From the NCBI GenBank assembly GCA_013397935.1, contig VZRN01005004.1:170910-234909 (forward strand): a DNA stretch of 64,000 nt. The letters are read 5' to 3'. Below are positions 12,017 to 24,417 of the stretch, in pieces. The position numbers and the translations under genes are program-made. Every line of letters starts with the position of its first letter. Positions within the stretch are counted from its first letter, which is position 1. The stretch comes from Dasyornis broadbenti (lineage: Eukaryota; Chordata; Aves; Passeriformes; Dasyornithidae). Under the pieces are notes generated by a model. The model was not told the origin of the DNA. It did not search any database and saw only the letters and a list, made by a program, of their open reading frames with translations.

Positions 12017-14280
12017 AAAAAATGGGCATTTTGCTTAAGACGTGCCTAGGTGGCTGCAGATAAGTGGAACCTGAAACCTTTTAAATTTCAGCCCTACCTG
12101 CAATCAAACCCCTCCAGAAGGGGACGTTTGTCTTGCCTTGCCATCTCTGTGCAGGTTTGGAGTCAGCAACTTTGCCAGCTTGCTGGCTGTGCTGGGCTGT
12201 GCTGAGCTGTGCAGAATAGGGACCTGGGGTGGGAAAATGCTGTGGCTCTTCCCTTTGTATTAAATAATCCACATTTTACAGGGCTGAAAGGGAAAATTTG
12301 ACTGTGACTGCTGCTAGCAGGGCAGGCAGGGCCCGGAGTTAGGGGTGAACTGCCTCTGCTTATTTCCAGTGACTACATAATGCAAAAAAATTAGCATATT
12401 AACCCACGGACTAGTGTTTGTGCTGGGCCTGAGCTAGCAGACGCTCTTGCAGGAGGATGCCCACGGTTCTGGATTGCTTCACTGCGAAGATCCTCACTAG
12501 CAAGTACCTCAGCACACTGAAGGCAAACCCTGTTGCTACTGCATCCCTAAATCACACACTTGGCCCATGGGGATGATTCACCAATGAAAGCTTAGGTACT
12601 TTCCAGTTTGTTTTGCTTTTTAAAAGGAAGAAATAAGCTCAACCTGCACAAATTCAGAGCAGTTAAGCATAGGTGCAGCTCCTTGGCTGACACCCCACAT
12701 GCACTCTGCTGCTGTTCTACTGTTCCCCCACCTGCAGGCCAGAGACCCTTCATCAGGGTATCCCACTGATTAATCTCCACCTTTCCTCAGTATGTCACTT
12801 AGCACATCTTCCAAAGAAAATATGGGTTTAACTGTCACCTTATCAGTGCAGAGAAGATGGCAGATTTGAACCATGTTGTGCAAATATTTGAAACATGAAA
12901 GGATTAAAGAATTATTGATAGGCAGACAGGGAAAGTAACCTGATTTTTTAAAAAGCAGGCAATTAGGTAATGGATTTATGATGCACAAATAATCTGAAGG
13001 GACTAAAGAGGATTCAGAACAGGCTGGGAAACCACAGCTTCTGTACCTTGGAAGCCAATACAGTTTTGATATCTACCAGGTTTTTCTTCAACTCTTTTGT
13101 ACCCCAGCTACCCTCTTCTTCCTCCTGAAGTGAAGTGGTTTCAAGCCTCTCCTTGGTAAGGAGGAACATTGTGAGAGAAAGGATAATTTGGCCCACTATT
13201 GCTTTCCATGATCACAGTTTATTCCTCCGTTTAGCATATAGTTTGGCTATTGTTTTAGACATGCAATTTCAGAAAACTAAATTCCTAGACAATAAGTAGT
13301 ATTTAGTGCAGTCAAATGATATGAAAAAGATGAATTATTTAAAATAATAATCTCAAAGGTGTTAATACTGTCAGGAATTTACAACTTGTAGTGAAATGTG
13401 AGTTATAGAAAAGGGGCTTTGGAAGAAGCAGATGCTTTGAGCAGGACCTCAGAGGTGCTCAGGGTCCCTCAGGGTGCTGCTCGGGAGGCAGCTTATCAGC
13501 CAGGCTCCCTCTGGGCACTGCATAAACATAGAACTAGAATAAATTAAAACCAGGTGGGTTGTATTAATCATCCAGACTGAATTTACATGGTTCTTAAACA
13601 CATACTTTAGCGCCAACAAGGAAAAAAATATCCTTGTACAGTACAAAGTTGAATGTGTTTCCATATGGTTTATCTTTACAAAATCTAAAATTTAAAATAC
13701 ACATTTACAGGAATAATTTTTCAAAATTTGTCAATACTTTTCAAAATATATTGAGACAGCTTGAGTCAGAATGTGAATTAGTCTTTCATCTGCAATTTCA
13801 GTAAAATAAGTTATTCCAGTTATTTGCCTTGCACAAGCTGATCTAATTAAAATGCCTCTGGGCAGTAGTCTGCACAGTCCATTTTATTACAGCCTGAATT
13901 ATCCACCTAAGAACCAACATTGAGTAAGAAGTTACTCGGTGACATCAGCTATGACTGCACTGCTCCATTTCGCTACGAAGACTAACCAGCCTTTGTCCAA
14001 TCTGTCCCCCCATACCTCATCAGATACATTTCTGGAATATTTTTGTTTATTCAAAGCCCTCTGGACTCCCAAAGCATGCATCAACTGAAAGGAAACATTC
14101 ATAAATCCAGCCAGTTTCCTGCCTTCAGAGCTAGCTCCATCACCGTGGCAGTGTGCTCTCACACTTCTGTATAAACACCACCAGCATTGCAGGACAGCGA
14201 AGAAAGAGTTAAGGATAGCTGTAAAAGTTGCTCAAAGAAATAAGCAGTCAGAAGACAAATACAGTTCTGAACTAAGAACA

Positions 14281-14312
14281 TTTATTAAAAGTTTGATTGA
14301 AGTAATTTTATT
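14281..14312 (-). terminator. Two minus-strand poly(A) signal matches
   Basis: AATAAA occurs on the minus strand at 14281-14286 and 14307-14312. They lie 2.2 kb beyond the proximal EEF1A1 poly(A) site and could end a longer EEF1A1 transcript or an unknown minus-strand transcript. They may equally be chance matches in AT-rich DNA. Confidence 0.3.
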
Positions 14313-16522
14313 CCCAAGTTTTGTTTACAAAAGTCTAACAATTTCCCCAGGTAGTCAAAGATTAATAAAAGAACTGAGATGGCATTACATTAGTGCATAG
14401 AAAGCAAATCTGGTCTATAAAAGTCAAAATTAGAAAAAAAGAAAGAAAACCAAATATGTAAAATTAGGTTTTAAAAACAGGAAAGCAATTGCTAGTATTG
14501 CAGGCAGAGCAATCCCAAGTGTTTTGCTGCACACATGAAGTTGTTAGACGCTACACTGCTCTTTAGGGGTTTTTTCCTGCTAGAGGCCTGACCAGTCCCT
14601 TTGCCACAAAGTAAAGTTCACTCTTGCCCTGCTCCTTTTCAGCTGGGCCATTTCAACACGACCCATCCTCCCAGCAGCTTTGGCAGCTGATCCATCCATG
14701 CACAGCTGACCTAAGGGCCTCACACAATAGCAGCACTGCACTGTACTGCCTCCCCGCCCCTGCTTAGGGTCCGGGCCCTCTTAACACCTAATGCAGCATC
14801 ACACCTTATTTTCCCTAAGGATTTGAATCAGTTGCTTACTACAAAACCATTTCCAAACTGCCATGCAGCAAGTAGACCCAGCTGAAGACAACCCTGTGCA
14901 ACGTGCACAGAAGCACTCCAGACTGGGTGTTGCATATCCAGGCTGTGGCTGGCCAAACCAAACATCCTGCACCTACAAAGGAATGTGAAGGAAATCTACT
15001 GAGCACAGAGCCACGCTGAAGGCAGCTTGTGCCAAAGCTGCTTTGCTTTTCATCTAAATTAGAACTTTGCTGAACCAGTCTGACCAAGGCCTCTTGGAAA
15101 AAAATTTAGCGGTTTAACTGAAAAGCATGCAAAGATTTGGCAAGATACTTCAAGCTTTATTACGGCAACAGCAGGTCTGCCTCCATTTTGAAGTTATGTA
15201 CTTCCTGTTGCCTTGGGGCCACTAACAAACCTCTAGAAGCAGAATTTGAGCAGCAGAGATTTCTTTACTGAATTCCATAGCCTGCTATGAAGCACTCTAA
15301 CCCTTGCTTCCACTATAATTGGTACATCTGTACCTTCAAAAACGGTGCGTAATGCTCCAAGGTTTCACTGCAGTTAAGACACAGAACGTGAGCAGAAAGG
15401 GAGAAGAGATCCAGCCGAACAAAGAGCATGAAAAGAATAGCAGTTCAGATCTATCCAAGCAGTAGAAATACGAGTTCCTGCAGAGCAAGCACACAGCTGG
15501 AGAAGGAAAGGAAAACAAATGACAGAATACAGCCGTTACAGGCAGAACAAACATACTGGTGCCATAAAATAGTAAGTCCCTCAAAAATACTGAATTCTTT
15601 TTGACCTTTGGTGGGGATGCTGTGGGGAAATCATGTGAAAGGTTAATAAAACAACCACATCATTATGCAAGACAGTTCTGATTATCCATTAACTGCTTGC
15701 CCCCATTTACCAATTTGAAGCAATGCTTCTATGCTGGAATTCTCAATTACTACAGCTGGTATTCTTATAGCCCACACTGGTGTACTTGGGATTACTTATG
15801 TAATGTTTAATAAAACTGTTTGGACTAGGTACCCAAGTTCCCTCTTTAACTGACTGACCCAAATCTAAAACCTGTTGTTAAAAAGATAGCAGGTACACCC
15901 TGTCCCACTGTGCCATTTGGTGCAGGCTACAGTGGTGGGTCACTCAAGAGATCGCATCAAAGTGTAATTCTAAACGAACATTTTATATTTGGCTATTCAA
16001 TGTCTTAACATATATTAGAAAACATTTGTATGTAAAAGTGTTTAATCTTTAAAGAAGCTACACAACAGTTAATCACATCCCCAGAAAAAAAAAAAATCTG
16101 GTTTTGCTTTTGACTAGAAAAATCTGTGTACAAAATGTTGGAAACCCAATGTTAGATTCTCTGTAACTTTTCAAGGTTAAATGTGTTCACACTGTTTCTT
16201 CTCAGTGTAGTTTTCTTGGTTTACTCGATGCATCAGAGAATGCACCAAAATACTGTAACTGTTACCTGGTATTTGTGCAATCTAATCTAAAATTTTTTAA
16301 AGAAAGCACCAGAAAAGTTATTTAAGGCTTAGATTAGTTAAAAAGTAAACCTGCAGCTGAATTTTGCTCTACTCTTCAGAAACAAGTAATTATGAGTACT
16401 TGCTTTGCAACTTCTGAACACATCAAAGTAACAACGATCCTTTCTTATCCCACCATGACTAGATACACGTTTTGCCATAAACTTAACTCAAAGAACACAG
16501 AGACATAGCATTGAACTTCTGT

Positions 16523-16528
16523 TTTAAT
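16523..16528 (-). terminator. EEF1A1: EEF1A1 poly(A) signal (ATTAAA)
   Basis: ATTAAA on the minus strand lies about 255 bases after the stop codon. The sequence between (16529-16783) closely resembles the known, strongly conserved vertebrate EEF1A1 3'UTR, including CAGTGGTGGAAGAACGGTCT and GAAGGAAAGGAATGTTTGTG. Cleavage is expected near 16505-16515. Confidence 0.75.
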
Positions 16529-16783
16529 GGTCTCAAATTCTGTGACAGATTTTTGGTAAAGTTTCCATTTTAAAAAATTTATCGATTTTAAAGACTAATA
16601 ACTTAAACTGCCACAAAACAAATGGTCCACAAACATTCCTTTCCTTCTGAAGCTTTTACGATGCATTGTAATCATTAACCAGTCTTTTGCTATTAAACTT
16701 AAATGGCCAATTGAGACAAACAGTTCTGAGACCGTTCTTCCACCACTGATTAAGACTGAGGTGGCAGCTGGTGTACAGAATTT

Positions 16784-16908
16784 TCATTTAGCCTTCTGGG
16801 CCTTCTGGGCAGACTTTGTGACCTTGCCAGCTCCTCCAGCCTTCTTGTCAACTGCCTTGATGACACCAACAGCGACCGTCTGCCTCATGTCACGCACAGC
16901 AAAACGAC
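16784..16908 (-). CDS. EEF1A1: EEF1A1 last coding exon
   Basis: This exon encodes residues 422-462 ([20 protein letters not shown] to KAQKAK) and the stop codon TGA at 16784-16786. The acceptor ends TTTCAG. Confidence 0.98.
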
Positions 16909-19900
16909 CTGAAAGCAAAAACATGTTTTATGACTTTTATCCATGGCTGCATACATAACTCAAAAGCCCAATCTGCACAGCAGCAACACACAGGCTGGTG
17001 TAAATGGACCAGTGCTGCTCTGGGACCAGACTGGGACAGAGGCATCACCCTCTGCACAGTATCCCTGTACCAGTAAAGTCTTATTTCAAGTTACAGCTTT
17101 TAACAGCATTTTGCAGAACACACTGCATCCCAATTCCAGAAATCGAGGTGTCTTTTCCAGAGATCAGTATTACCATGAGATGCCTTACCGAGAGGAGGAT
17201 AATCAGAGAAGCTCTCAACACACATGGGTTTGCCAGGGATCATATCAACGATGGCAGCATCTCCAGATTTCAGGAATTTGGGGCCATCCTCCAGCTTCTT
17301 GCCAGAACGCCGATCAATCTTCTCCTTGAGCTCAGCAAATTTGCACGCAATGTGAGCAGTATGGCAATCCAGCACAGGGGCATAGCCAGCACTGATTTGG
17401 CCAGGGTGGTTCAGGATAATGACCTAGGAAACAAAGGAAGCCACGTTACAAGTGGAGTAATTTTGAACACTGATGGGTCCTACAAAGCCAAGCAGTTAAT
17501 GAGATTTGCTTCAAGCAAATATAACACAACTGTCATTTCACAGCTTAGCCTAGAAATAAAGAAAGAACAAGACTCCTATTTCCAAACAGAAAGCTACATT
17601 CCATACATCCTTGAACAGCTGCAAAAAATACCTGTGCGGTGAAGCCAGCAGCTTCCATGGGAGGATCATTCTTGCTGTCACCAGCAACGTTACCACGGCG
17701 AACATCTTTCACAGACACATTCTTAACATTAAAGCCAACGTTGTCACCAGGCAGAGCTTCACTCAGGGCTTCATGGTGCATCTCAACAGATTTTACTTCA
17801 GTTGTTACATTGACAGGGGCAAATGTAACCACCATGCCTGGCTTCAGAACACCAGTTTCCACACGGCCAACTGGTACAGTACCAATGCCTGCAAGCAAGA
17901 AACATCAGTAATTAATCTTAGTGAATATATGCCCTTATGGGGAAAAAACCCACTTGAGACAAGCATTGTAATCTTTGACTTGGAAAACCAGCTCTTGGGC
18001 AAATGCCTGCACTTCTGGCCCATACATCAGTTGTTGCTGGCAAGTGAGCACCATTACAGAGAACACGTACCGCCAATTTTGTAGACATCCTGAAGAGGCA
18101 GACGCAGAGGTTTGTCAGTTGGACGAGTTGGTGGCAGGATGCAGTCCAAGGCTTCAAGGAGGGTGGTTCCGCTGGCACTGCCATCCTTACGGGTGATCTT
18201 CCACCCCTTGAACCAGGGCATCTGTAATGGAAACAAGCCCTGGTTAACCTGACTGCCAAATTTAATGGCACAAAGCTGGAAAATCCCAAGCGGTATCTCT
18301 GTTATCTCAATTTACTGTTGAGGAGTAAGAATTTTTGAAGTGCTACGATTTTATCTTGGACCTTGACACTTCCAAACATAACTATTAAATGTGTGCATTT
18401 TATCATTGCATAATCTGTCTTAACAGTTCTCCTAGTTTCATGGTTAATAGAAATAAATGCCAAACCTACGTTAGAGCTAGGCTCTAGCATGTTGTCGCCG
18501 TTCCAACCAGAAATTGGCACAAAAGCCACAGTGTCTGGGTTGTAGCCAATCTTCTTGATGTAAGTACTGACTTCTTTGACAATCTCTTCATATCTCTTCT
18601 GGCTGTAAGGTGGCTCAGTGGAATCCATCTTGTTGACACCAACAATCAGCTGTTTCACACCCAGGGTGTAGGCCAGAAGGGCATGCTCACGGGTCTGCCC
18701 ATTCTTGGAAATACCAGCCTCAAACTCACCAACACCAGCAGCAACAATCAGGACAGCACAATCAGCCTTTGAAAAGGAAAAGAATAAAAACACACCCTTG
18801 CTAAAATGCTTGCAAGTATGTCAAAGTACTACAAAAAACCCCCATACCAACTAAGAAATAACCTTCCTCAAATCCTGTGTTTTCTTTACATACCTGAGAA
18901 GTTCCAGTGATCATGTTTTTAATGAAGTCTCTGTGTCCAGGAGCATCAATGATAGTGACGTAGTATTTGCTTGTTTCAAATTTCCACAGGGAAATATCAA
19001 TAGTAATACCACGCTCACGTTCAGCCTTCAGCTTGTCCAAGACCCAGGCATATTTGAAGGAACCTTTGCCCATCTAGAGTTACAAGAAAACCCATTTTTT
19101 AGTCTCATTAAGGAAACACAAGTTCTGTAACTGCACTTACTTCAGAAAGATCACATGCTGGCTAAAGAGCAAAATCTAATAATAGTAACCGGCTTAACAC
19201 TGAAAAATGCTGCTGGTCATAAAACAAGCTACAAGATACACTTGGCCTTACTGGTGCGAAATGCCAACTGTTTTCTGTTTATTGAACCTGTTGACAGCTC
19301 AGGTCCCTTGACAGCTTGTTAATTACACTAATATATCTTTACGATAGAGCTCTTGAGCCCAAGTCCTACTATGAAGTGTTCTCCACAAACTGAAGTTCTC
19401 TTACTACTTCACTCCTTGCAATAATCGACATTTTAATTTCCACCCTGCTCAACATTTGCCAGATTTTATTCTATGATGTTATGACTTACGCTGTTATTAC
19501 ACAGAAAAAGAAAAGAACTCCTTGATTTTCAAATTAAACCTCAATACGTTAACTTCTTTCAATTCCACTCTAAGCTACATGTATGCAGAGATTGAATCTG
19601 GCATTGATCATTTAACTCCATTCCAGATGTTACTATTCAGATACAGCTTTAGACTACATTCTCTTCCTCCACACACCACTGTTCGAGGTTTTCCAACTAA
19701 GACAATGGCAGACTGAACACTTAAAGACTTGTTCAACGTCGGGGACGTTGCAACGCAGCTGCCGCCCTGTGGCCATGCAACACTGAGCCACTAATTTAGC
19801 TCCGGGGCCAGAGGAAACCAAACCGCCTCCCCGTGGCCACCGAATGCTTTGCAGCTTCAATTTACTACTAAGGGTCTATTCATTCCTGCACCCTTGAATT

Positions 19901-20070
19901 TTACTGGCTGCTACAGGCCCACGCACCTCAGCAGCTTCCTTCTCGAACTTCTCGATGGTCCTCTTGTCGATGCCCCCACATTTGTAGATGAGGTGGCCGG
20001 TGGTAGTGGACTTGCCAGAATCGACGTGGCCGATGACGACGATGTTGATGTGGGTCTTCTCCTTTCCCAT
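16784..20070 (-). CDS. EEF1A1: EEF1A1, eukaryotic translation elongation factor 1 alpha 1 (complete)
   Basis: eEF1A is the GTPase that delivers aminoacyl-tRNA to the ribosomal A site in the cytosol; it also binds actin. Seven coding exons (19927-20070, 18894-19073, 18470-18766, 18071-18221, 17632-17888, 17189-17423, 16784-16908) join in phase to 462 codons plus TGA, exactly the family length. G1 is GHVDSGKST (residues 14-22), switch I has GITID with Thr72, G3 is DAPGH (91-95), G4 NKMD (153-156) and G5 SGW (194-196). Beta-barrel domains II and III follow, and the C terminus is the lysine-rich [11 protein letters not shown] see only a handful of conservative differences from human EEF1A1, and it fits A1 better than A2. 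The gene contains introns and has its own promoter, so it is the true gene rather than one of the frequent processed copies. Confidence 0.99.
17189..17423 (-). CDS. EEF1A1: EEF1A1 coding exon 6
   Basis: This exon encodes residues 344-421 of domain III ([20 protein letters not shown] to FSDYPPL). It ends in phase 1 within a Gly codon; the donor is GTAAGG. Confidence 0.98.
17632..17888 (-). CDS. EEF1A1: EEF1A1 coding exon 5
   Basis: This exon encodes residues 258-343 of domain II, including [17 protein letters not shown] and [16 protein letters not shown]. It ends in phase 0 after FTAQ; the donor is GTATTT. Confidence 0.98.
18071..18221 (-). CDS. EEF1A1: EEF1A1 coding exon 4
   Basis: This exon encodes residues 208-257 ([14 protein letters not shown] to [10 protein letters not shown]) at the start of domain II, ending in phase 1. 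Ile in GWKITR and Ser in KDGSAS differ from human Val and Asn. Confidence 0.98.
18470..18766 (-). CDS. EEF1A1: EEF1A1 coding exon 3
   Basis: This exon encodes residues 109-207, including the guanine-specificity motif NKMD and [11 protein letters not shown]. It contains 99 codons in phase 0. One visible change from human is Ser in place of Ala near the exon end (EPSSN). Confidence 0.98.
18894..19073 (-). CDS. EEF1A1: EEF1A1 coding exon 2
   Basis: This exon encodes residues 49-108, with the switch I GITID, the DAPGH motif and [11 protein letters not shown]. It contains exactly 60 codons, phase 0 at both ends, and the donor is GTATGT. Confidence 0.98.
19927..20070 (-). CDS. EEF1A1: EEF1A1 coding exon 1 (gene exon 2)
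   Basis: This exon encodes residues 1-48, starting [20 protein letters not shown]. The P-loop is intact. The whole exon runs from 20119, with a 49-base untranslated leader before the ATG in context CCAAAATGG. The donor is GTGCGT; phase 0. Confidence 0.98.
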
Positions 20071-20838
20071 TTTGGATGTTAGTTCAGTTCTTTCTTTCGG
20101 CAAAAGAGAATCGACACACCTGCAAGGTCCCCAGAAAAAAGCTGGTTACGCCTCAGGCCGGGCGGACGGGCAGCGATGGCGGCGCCACATGCGAGGCGGC
20201 CAGGGCGGAATGGGGGCCCCGCCCCGCCGGGGGAGGGGAGGAGTGAGCCGGGCGGGCAGGGGGGCCCCTCGGGTCGCCCCCTCCCCGGGCTCGAGTTACC
20301 CCGGTGGCGGTAGCCGGAGTGCGGAGCGGCGGCGAGCAGGCCCGGCGGGCAGCGCGGAGGGCGGGGCCGCCCCGCTCCTTTGTGTGACTCACCCCGCCCG
20401 GGCCGCTGCGTCCTCCATTTTGTGGCGCTGGCGGCGGGCAGGCAAGGCGAGCGGCCATTTTTTCACTCGTGCCCCGGTCCCCCTCCCCCTCGACGGGCCC
20501 TGCCGCCGCCGCCTCCCGACGGCAGCACCACGACCCCGTGCATTCCGGCGCCGCCGCCCGCGGGGCACAGAGGCAGGCGGCCGGGCGCCCTCTGCCCCAC
20601 GCCAGCCCGGGAAATGCCGCTCCTCCGACCTCAGCCCGGACAAGGGGAGTGTACGCATGGGAATCGAGGAGGATGATGCGCCGCCATCTCGCCGGTCCGG
20701 GCTTCCCTGCCTGCCCGTCCACCCCCATTCCCGCTGAGCGCCGCTGGCCCCTCCTTCCCCCTCCCCTCGGGCCCCACCACGCCCCAGCTCGGCACCCGCC
20801 GGGCCTCCGGGGCGAGCGGACCCCGGCCCGGCCCTCAC

Positions 20839-20874
20839 CTGATCGGCGACGGCGGCAAACCCGGAGCCAAAAAG
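20839..20874 (-). other. EEF1A1: EEF1A1 untranslated exon 1 with pyrimidine (TOP) start
   Basis: The predicted RNA starts CTTTTTGGCTCCGGGTTTGC, a C followed by pyrimidines as in 5'TOP mRNAs of the translation machinery. It closely resembles human EEF1A1 exon 1. The exon is 36 bases and ends at a GTGAGG donor. TOP mRNAs are controlled by mTORC1 through LARP1. The start is inferred from the TATA spacing and this motif. Confidence 0.8.
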
Positions 20875-20896
20875 ACCGAAAGCGTGAGCGCCGCCC

Positions 20897-20904
20897 CTTT
20901 TATA
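20897..20904 (-). promoter_or_regulatory. EEF1A1: EEF1A1 TATA box
   Basis: TATAAAAG on the minus strand lies 30 bases before the predicted TOP start at 20874, the normal spacing. A GC box (GGGGGCGGGGCC, plus strand, about 20914-20925) and a TGACGT half-site of CREB/ATF type (about 20934-20939) lie just upstream. Confidence 0.8.
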
Positions 20905-23900
20905 CCCTGAAAAAGGGGGCGGGGCCTCGGAGAACGTCACTGCTCCCAGCGGCCCTGCGGTCCCGCCCGGGCACGGCGCGCCCCCTCCCCCGTCATGGCT
21001 CTGCCGGACCCGCCGGGGCGGCCGCGGGGAGACGGGCCAGGCCAGCGATGTGTCAAGGGGTGCGCGGGAAAGAGAGCGCTGCCCCTCTCGTGCGGGGATG
21101 GAGAGCGAGCGGGCGGGAGCGACCGCGTGGTTCGGGAGGAAGTGGGGCAGCAACGACCAGCCCCGGCCCCCTTGCAGGGCCCAGCGGCTCGTCGGGCCTG
21201 AGCACCGGGGAGCGTCAGGCCAGCGTCATGGCCGGGCCGGGGGGATGCGGCAGCTGACGGAAGTCCCCGGGGAACAGCCCCTGGCGAATCAGTTGCATTT
21301 CGCATTAGGGACACAAAGGAACGCAATCAGCGAGATTAGAAACGTTCAGTGAGTTACCCTGACTGGCAGGTAAAAGATGTCGGCTAAGTATCACGGAAAA
21401 CAAGACACCGCCCCCCCAGTAGGTTGCAGAATCAAAAGTGGGGAAGGAGGGGGACAGCAGGAATTTCAGGAAGCTTATTACACCAGAATAAGAAGCCATC
21501 GTTTAGCTTTTAAAAAAAGAACAGTCTTTTTCTGTCTTTGTTGTACCATTAGAGAATAAAAGTTGACTCGGTTTAGAAAACTTCGGCACAAAAATATAAA
21601 TCAAGGCGGACACATCTCCAGCAAAGATGCGTCTGAAATGCAAACGTATCAATCATGGCAGCGTTCAGGACATGGGGCCTCTGTGCAAGAATTCAGACTG
21701 CGAGGGGTGGCTCCATACTGTATTTTCACATGAGAAAACTCCGCAGCCCTGGGAAATTATTTTTAGAATCATGGCAATGAGGACTCACAAAACAGCTCAC
21801 AACATCAGAAATAAAGGCCCTTGTGATTCTGGTGGATTTTCTCTGGTTTACTTGCTTGATGTAAGAAAATCCATTAAATATGCAACATCTCCTATACCCA
21901 TTCAAGGGAAATTAAACTGAGAAGCTGAACTATCTCTGTTATTTTTAAATTACGTGCAAAGCTATGTAGTCCATGTTCTTATTCAGCTACATTATATGCC
22001 TGTCAGAAATACTTACTTATCTATAGATAACTATAATCCATTCATTTCTTGGTATGCTCTCCAGGTTGCAGTTGTAAAACAAGGAAATAACTTCTTTTTC
22101 AAAAACAAACAAAAAATAACAACATCAGCAAACTAATAATAAAAAAAACCCACCTCATGCATATACATATCTAACCTTTCACTTGACTTCAAGTTTCTCT
22201 GAGATAAACCCAGCATCAAATTCATTAGAGAGCAATAAACTTAGTATTTCATGGTTTGATATGGAATTGAAGTGTTCCCATGAGATCTGGTATTTTTCCC
22301 AAACGAAAGTTAAAGAACACACATTTTGTAAAAAAAGAAAAATATTTGAGAGAGGTCATTAGAGAAGATGTTGAGTTTAGAATACACCTTTTACAAAAAT
22401 AACTAGTTTCAGAATAAAACCTGCAGAAAGGTTAAGATATTAAACACACACTTTTTTTAAGAAAGGAAAAAAGTAATTCAGTTCTCTCCCACCCCTTCCT
22501 ATGTTTTTCAACAGAGATTAGTGTGGGGGGGGAGATAGAGATGGTTCAGCTTTCCTCAAAACTAACTTTCAGAGACAGTTATTAGTGAAGACATTGCATA
22601 TGAACACACAGTAATAAAAAGGCAGGAAAAGGAAGGTGGTCCACTTTCTGGAAATGGAAATGTGTTATTGTGAAGTGATTTACTGGCTTGGGTTGAAGAC
22701 CAAAGTGTAATATTTGGTAAGAAAGCTAGGAAGGACTTTTAGGGTCTTCTATAAAGCAAAGACTGTAAACACAGCGAAAAGGCTTTATTCTTCAGGATGG
22801 TTTGAAGTTAGCTTCTAAAATGTGTATTTCAGTGGGGCTTGTTTTTAATGGACTGATCTATTAAAGAATCCATTTTCATAAAAAGGTAGTTTTAACACTT
22901 TCCAAATACAGTCAATTACTTGTGCCTGAACAGGGAGAGAAGGAAGGAAGGATGTTACTAATTTCTTATATGGTTCATACTACATTGCACATTTCTAATT
23001 TTTTAAGATACTTTTCTTAGAAGACTATTTCATAATTAAAGGCTCTTAGAACCAGGTATTTCATGAGAGAGTAATTTGTTGTGGTATCTGCTTAGCTGAA
23101 AGCTATGACAGATGAATTTGTGGTACGAATTTTTAAACATGGTCCTAGTTTAAGTCTACAGCAGTTGTTTTTCCCTTTCCATTTCTTTAAATGAGTTTTC
23201 AAAGTAATTTTATTTTCTCTTTAGTTTGACCAATACATGCTTTTATTCTCTCAACAATTAGTGTATCTTCTCTTGTCCATTTTATTAGCAAAACATTCCT
23301 ATTATCAATCTAACAAATATTTATACAGCTGGGGAGCTTCTGATACATGGCTAACCTCAGATAATTCAGTGGAAATGCATTCTGAAGAATCCTCTCGGCT
23401 AACACAAATAAGCCTACTCTGGACTAAGTCCTGTATGCAAACAGCCTGTTAAAATTTTAGATTTTATTCATTTAGTAAAACTAACCACTTTGATATGTAA
23501 TGTTTAGGAAGGAACAGAGAGAAGAAGTTTCAAGAAGTCAAGGTCTTTTGGGCTTTGAAATAAGGCTTATTCAATCCAGACTGACATCAGAAATAGGAGG
23601 ACTGTGTGGGTAAAATTACTCATTCTCCCTTGATCACTGGTGAGCATTTGTTAAACTGAAATATCCTATGCCCACATGTATCTCCAGTGTAAGAACACAT
23701 AGAATGCTCTAAAGCATTTGTATTGTAGGAACCTCTACAGAAACCACCATTTTTAAAAGGGTTTTGAATCTCAGATCAAATTATATTAGAACAAAAGTAA
23801 TACTGTCAGTATCTAAGCCAAATTTTCTAACTTTTTAAAGTATATGTTAACTGGATTTTGAGTTCACTGTAGCTACTGCAGTATTACTTCCATTTTAGCA

Positions 23901-24330
23901 TATAGCTCCAGCACATACAGAATGGGCTATAAGCTTAGAACACAGTCACAGCCAGTGAAATCATGCTAGGAAATAAAAGATGTGCTCACGGAGCACCTCT
24001 AAAGAATTTTAACTCTCTACCATATACACGAGGGTATTTTTTTGGTCAGACTCTTGTGCGAAGATGAAGATAAGTAGTGCTTACACAACTATTTTAACTG
24101 CAATGACCAAGGTCATTCAGGAGTGTGAGCAAACAGACTTTATAAGTGCAAGCCTTGAAACACAGATCTGATAAATACAGTATATCAATCTCACTATATA
24201 GGCACTAAGATTTCTTGAGGGCATTTTCAGAAGGTGTGATGGAAAAGCAGTCCAAAGTTACCATTAGTAACTGGAGATTAGCAAAACTGGATTCTGGCGT
24301 ACAGCGCTATTCTGTCATACAATTAGCCTC

Positions 24331-24417
24331 GTACTTAACTGAGAAAGGCTTTCTGATCCCTACATTACCATGGCGTACTTACTGAGAAAGGCTTTCTGAT
24401 CCCAATTATCATGGTCT
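24331..24417. repeat. Two-copy tandem duplication, about 44 bases per unit
   Basis: Both units (24331-24374 and 24375-24417) share CTGAGAAAGGCTTTCTGATC and end in CATGG. They differ at a few positions, so the duplication is not very recent. Confidence 0.85.

Larger units (their letters stand above)
7251..16504. other. Intergenic region between convergent MTO1 and EEF1A1
   Basis: This 9.2 kb stretch separates the 3' ends of MTO1 and EEF1A1. It holds a CR1 fragment (7712-7765) followed by a short TA microsatellite, a GC-rich block at about 10400-11400, AT-rich DNA with an inverted repeat (11908-12016), and two minus-strand AATAAA signals at 14281-14312. The open frames here are unsupported: none has family motifs or credible splice partners. 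Confidence 0.7.
20150..21300. promoter_or_regulatory. EEF1A1: CpG island over EEF1A1 promoter and first intron
   Basis: The sequence is very GC-rich and dense in CpG from the end of intron 1 (20120-20838), across exon 1 and about 400 bases upstream. Intron 1 of EEF1A1 is known in mammals to carry enhancer elements. The many overlapping long frames here reflect the lack of AT-rich stop codons, not genes. Confidence 0.85.

Noticed and set aside
16943..18289. Plus-strand frames of up to 212 codons
   Set aside because: They are antisense shadows of the EEF1A1 exons, whose minus-strand translation is unmistakable.
20153..21352. Several long overlapping frames on both strands
   Set aside because: They lie in the EEF1A1 CpG island where stop codons are rare. 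They overlap each other in all frames and have Pro/Arg/Gly-rich low-complexity composition.
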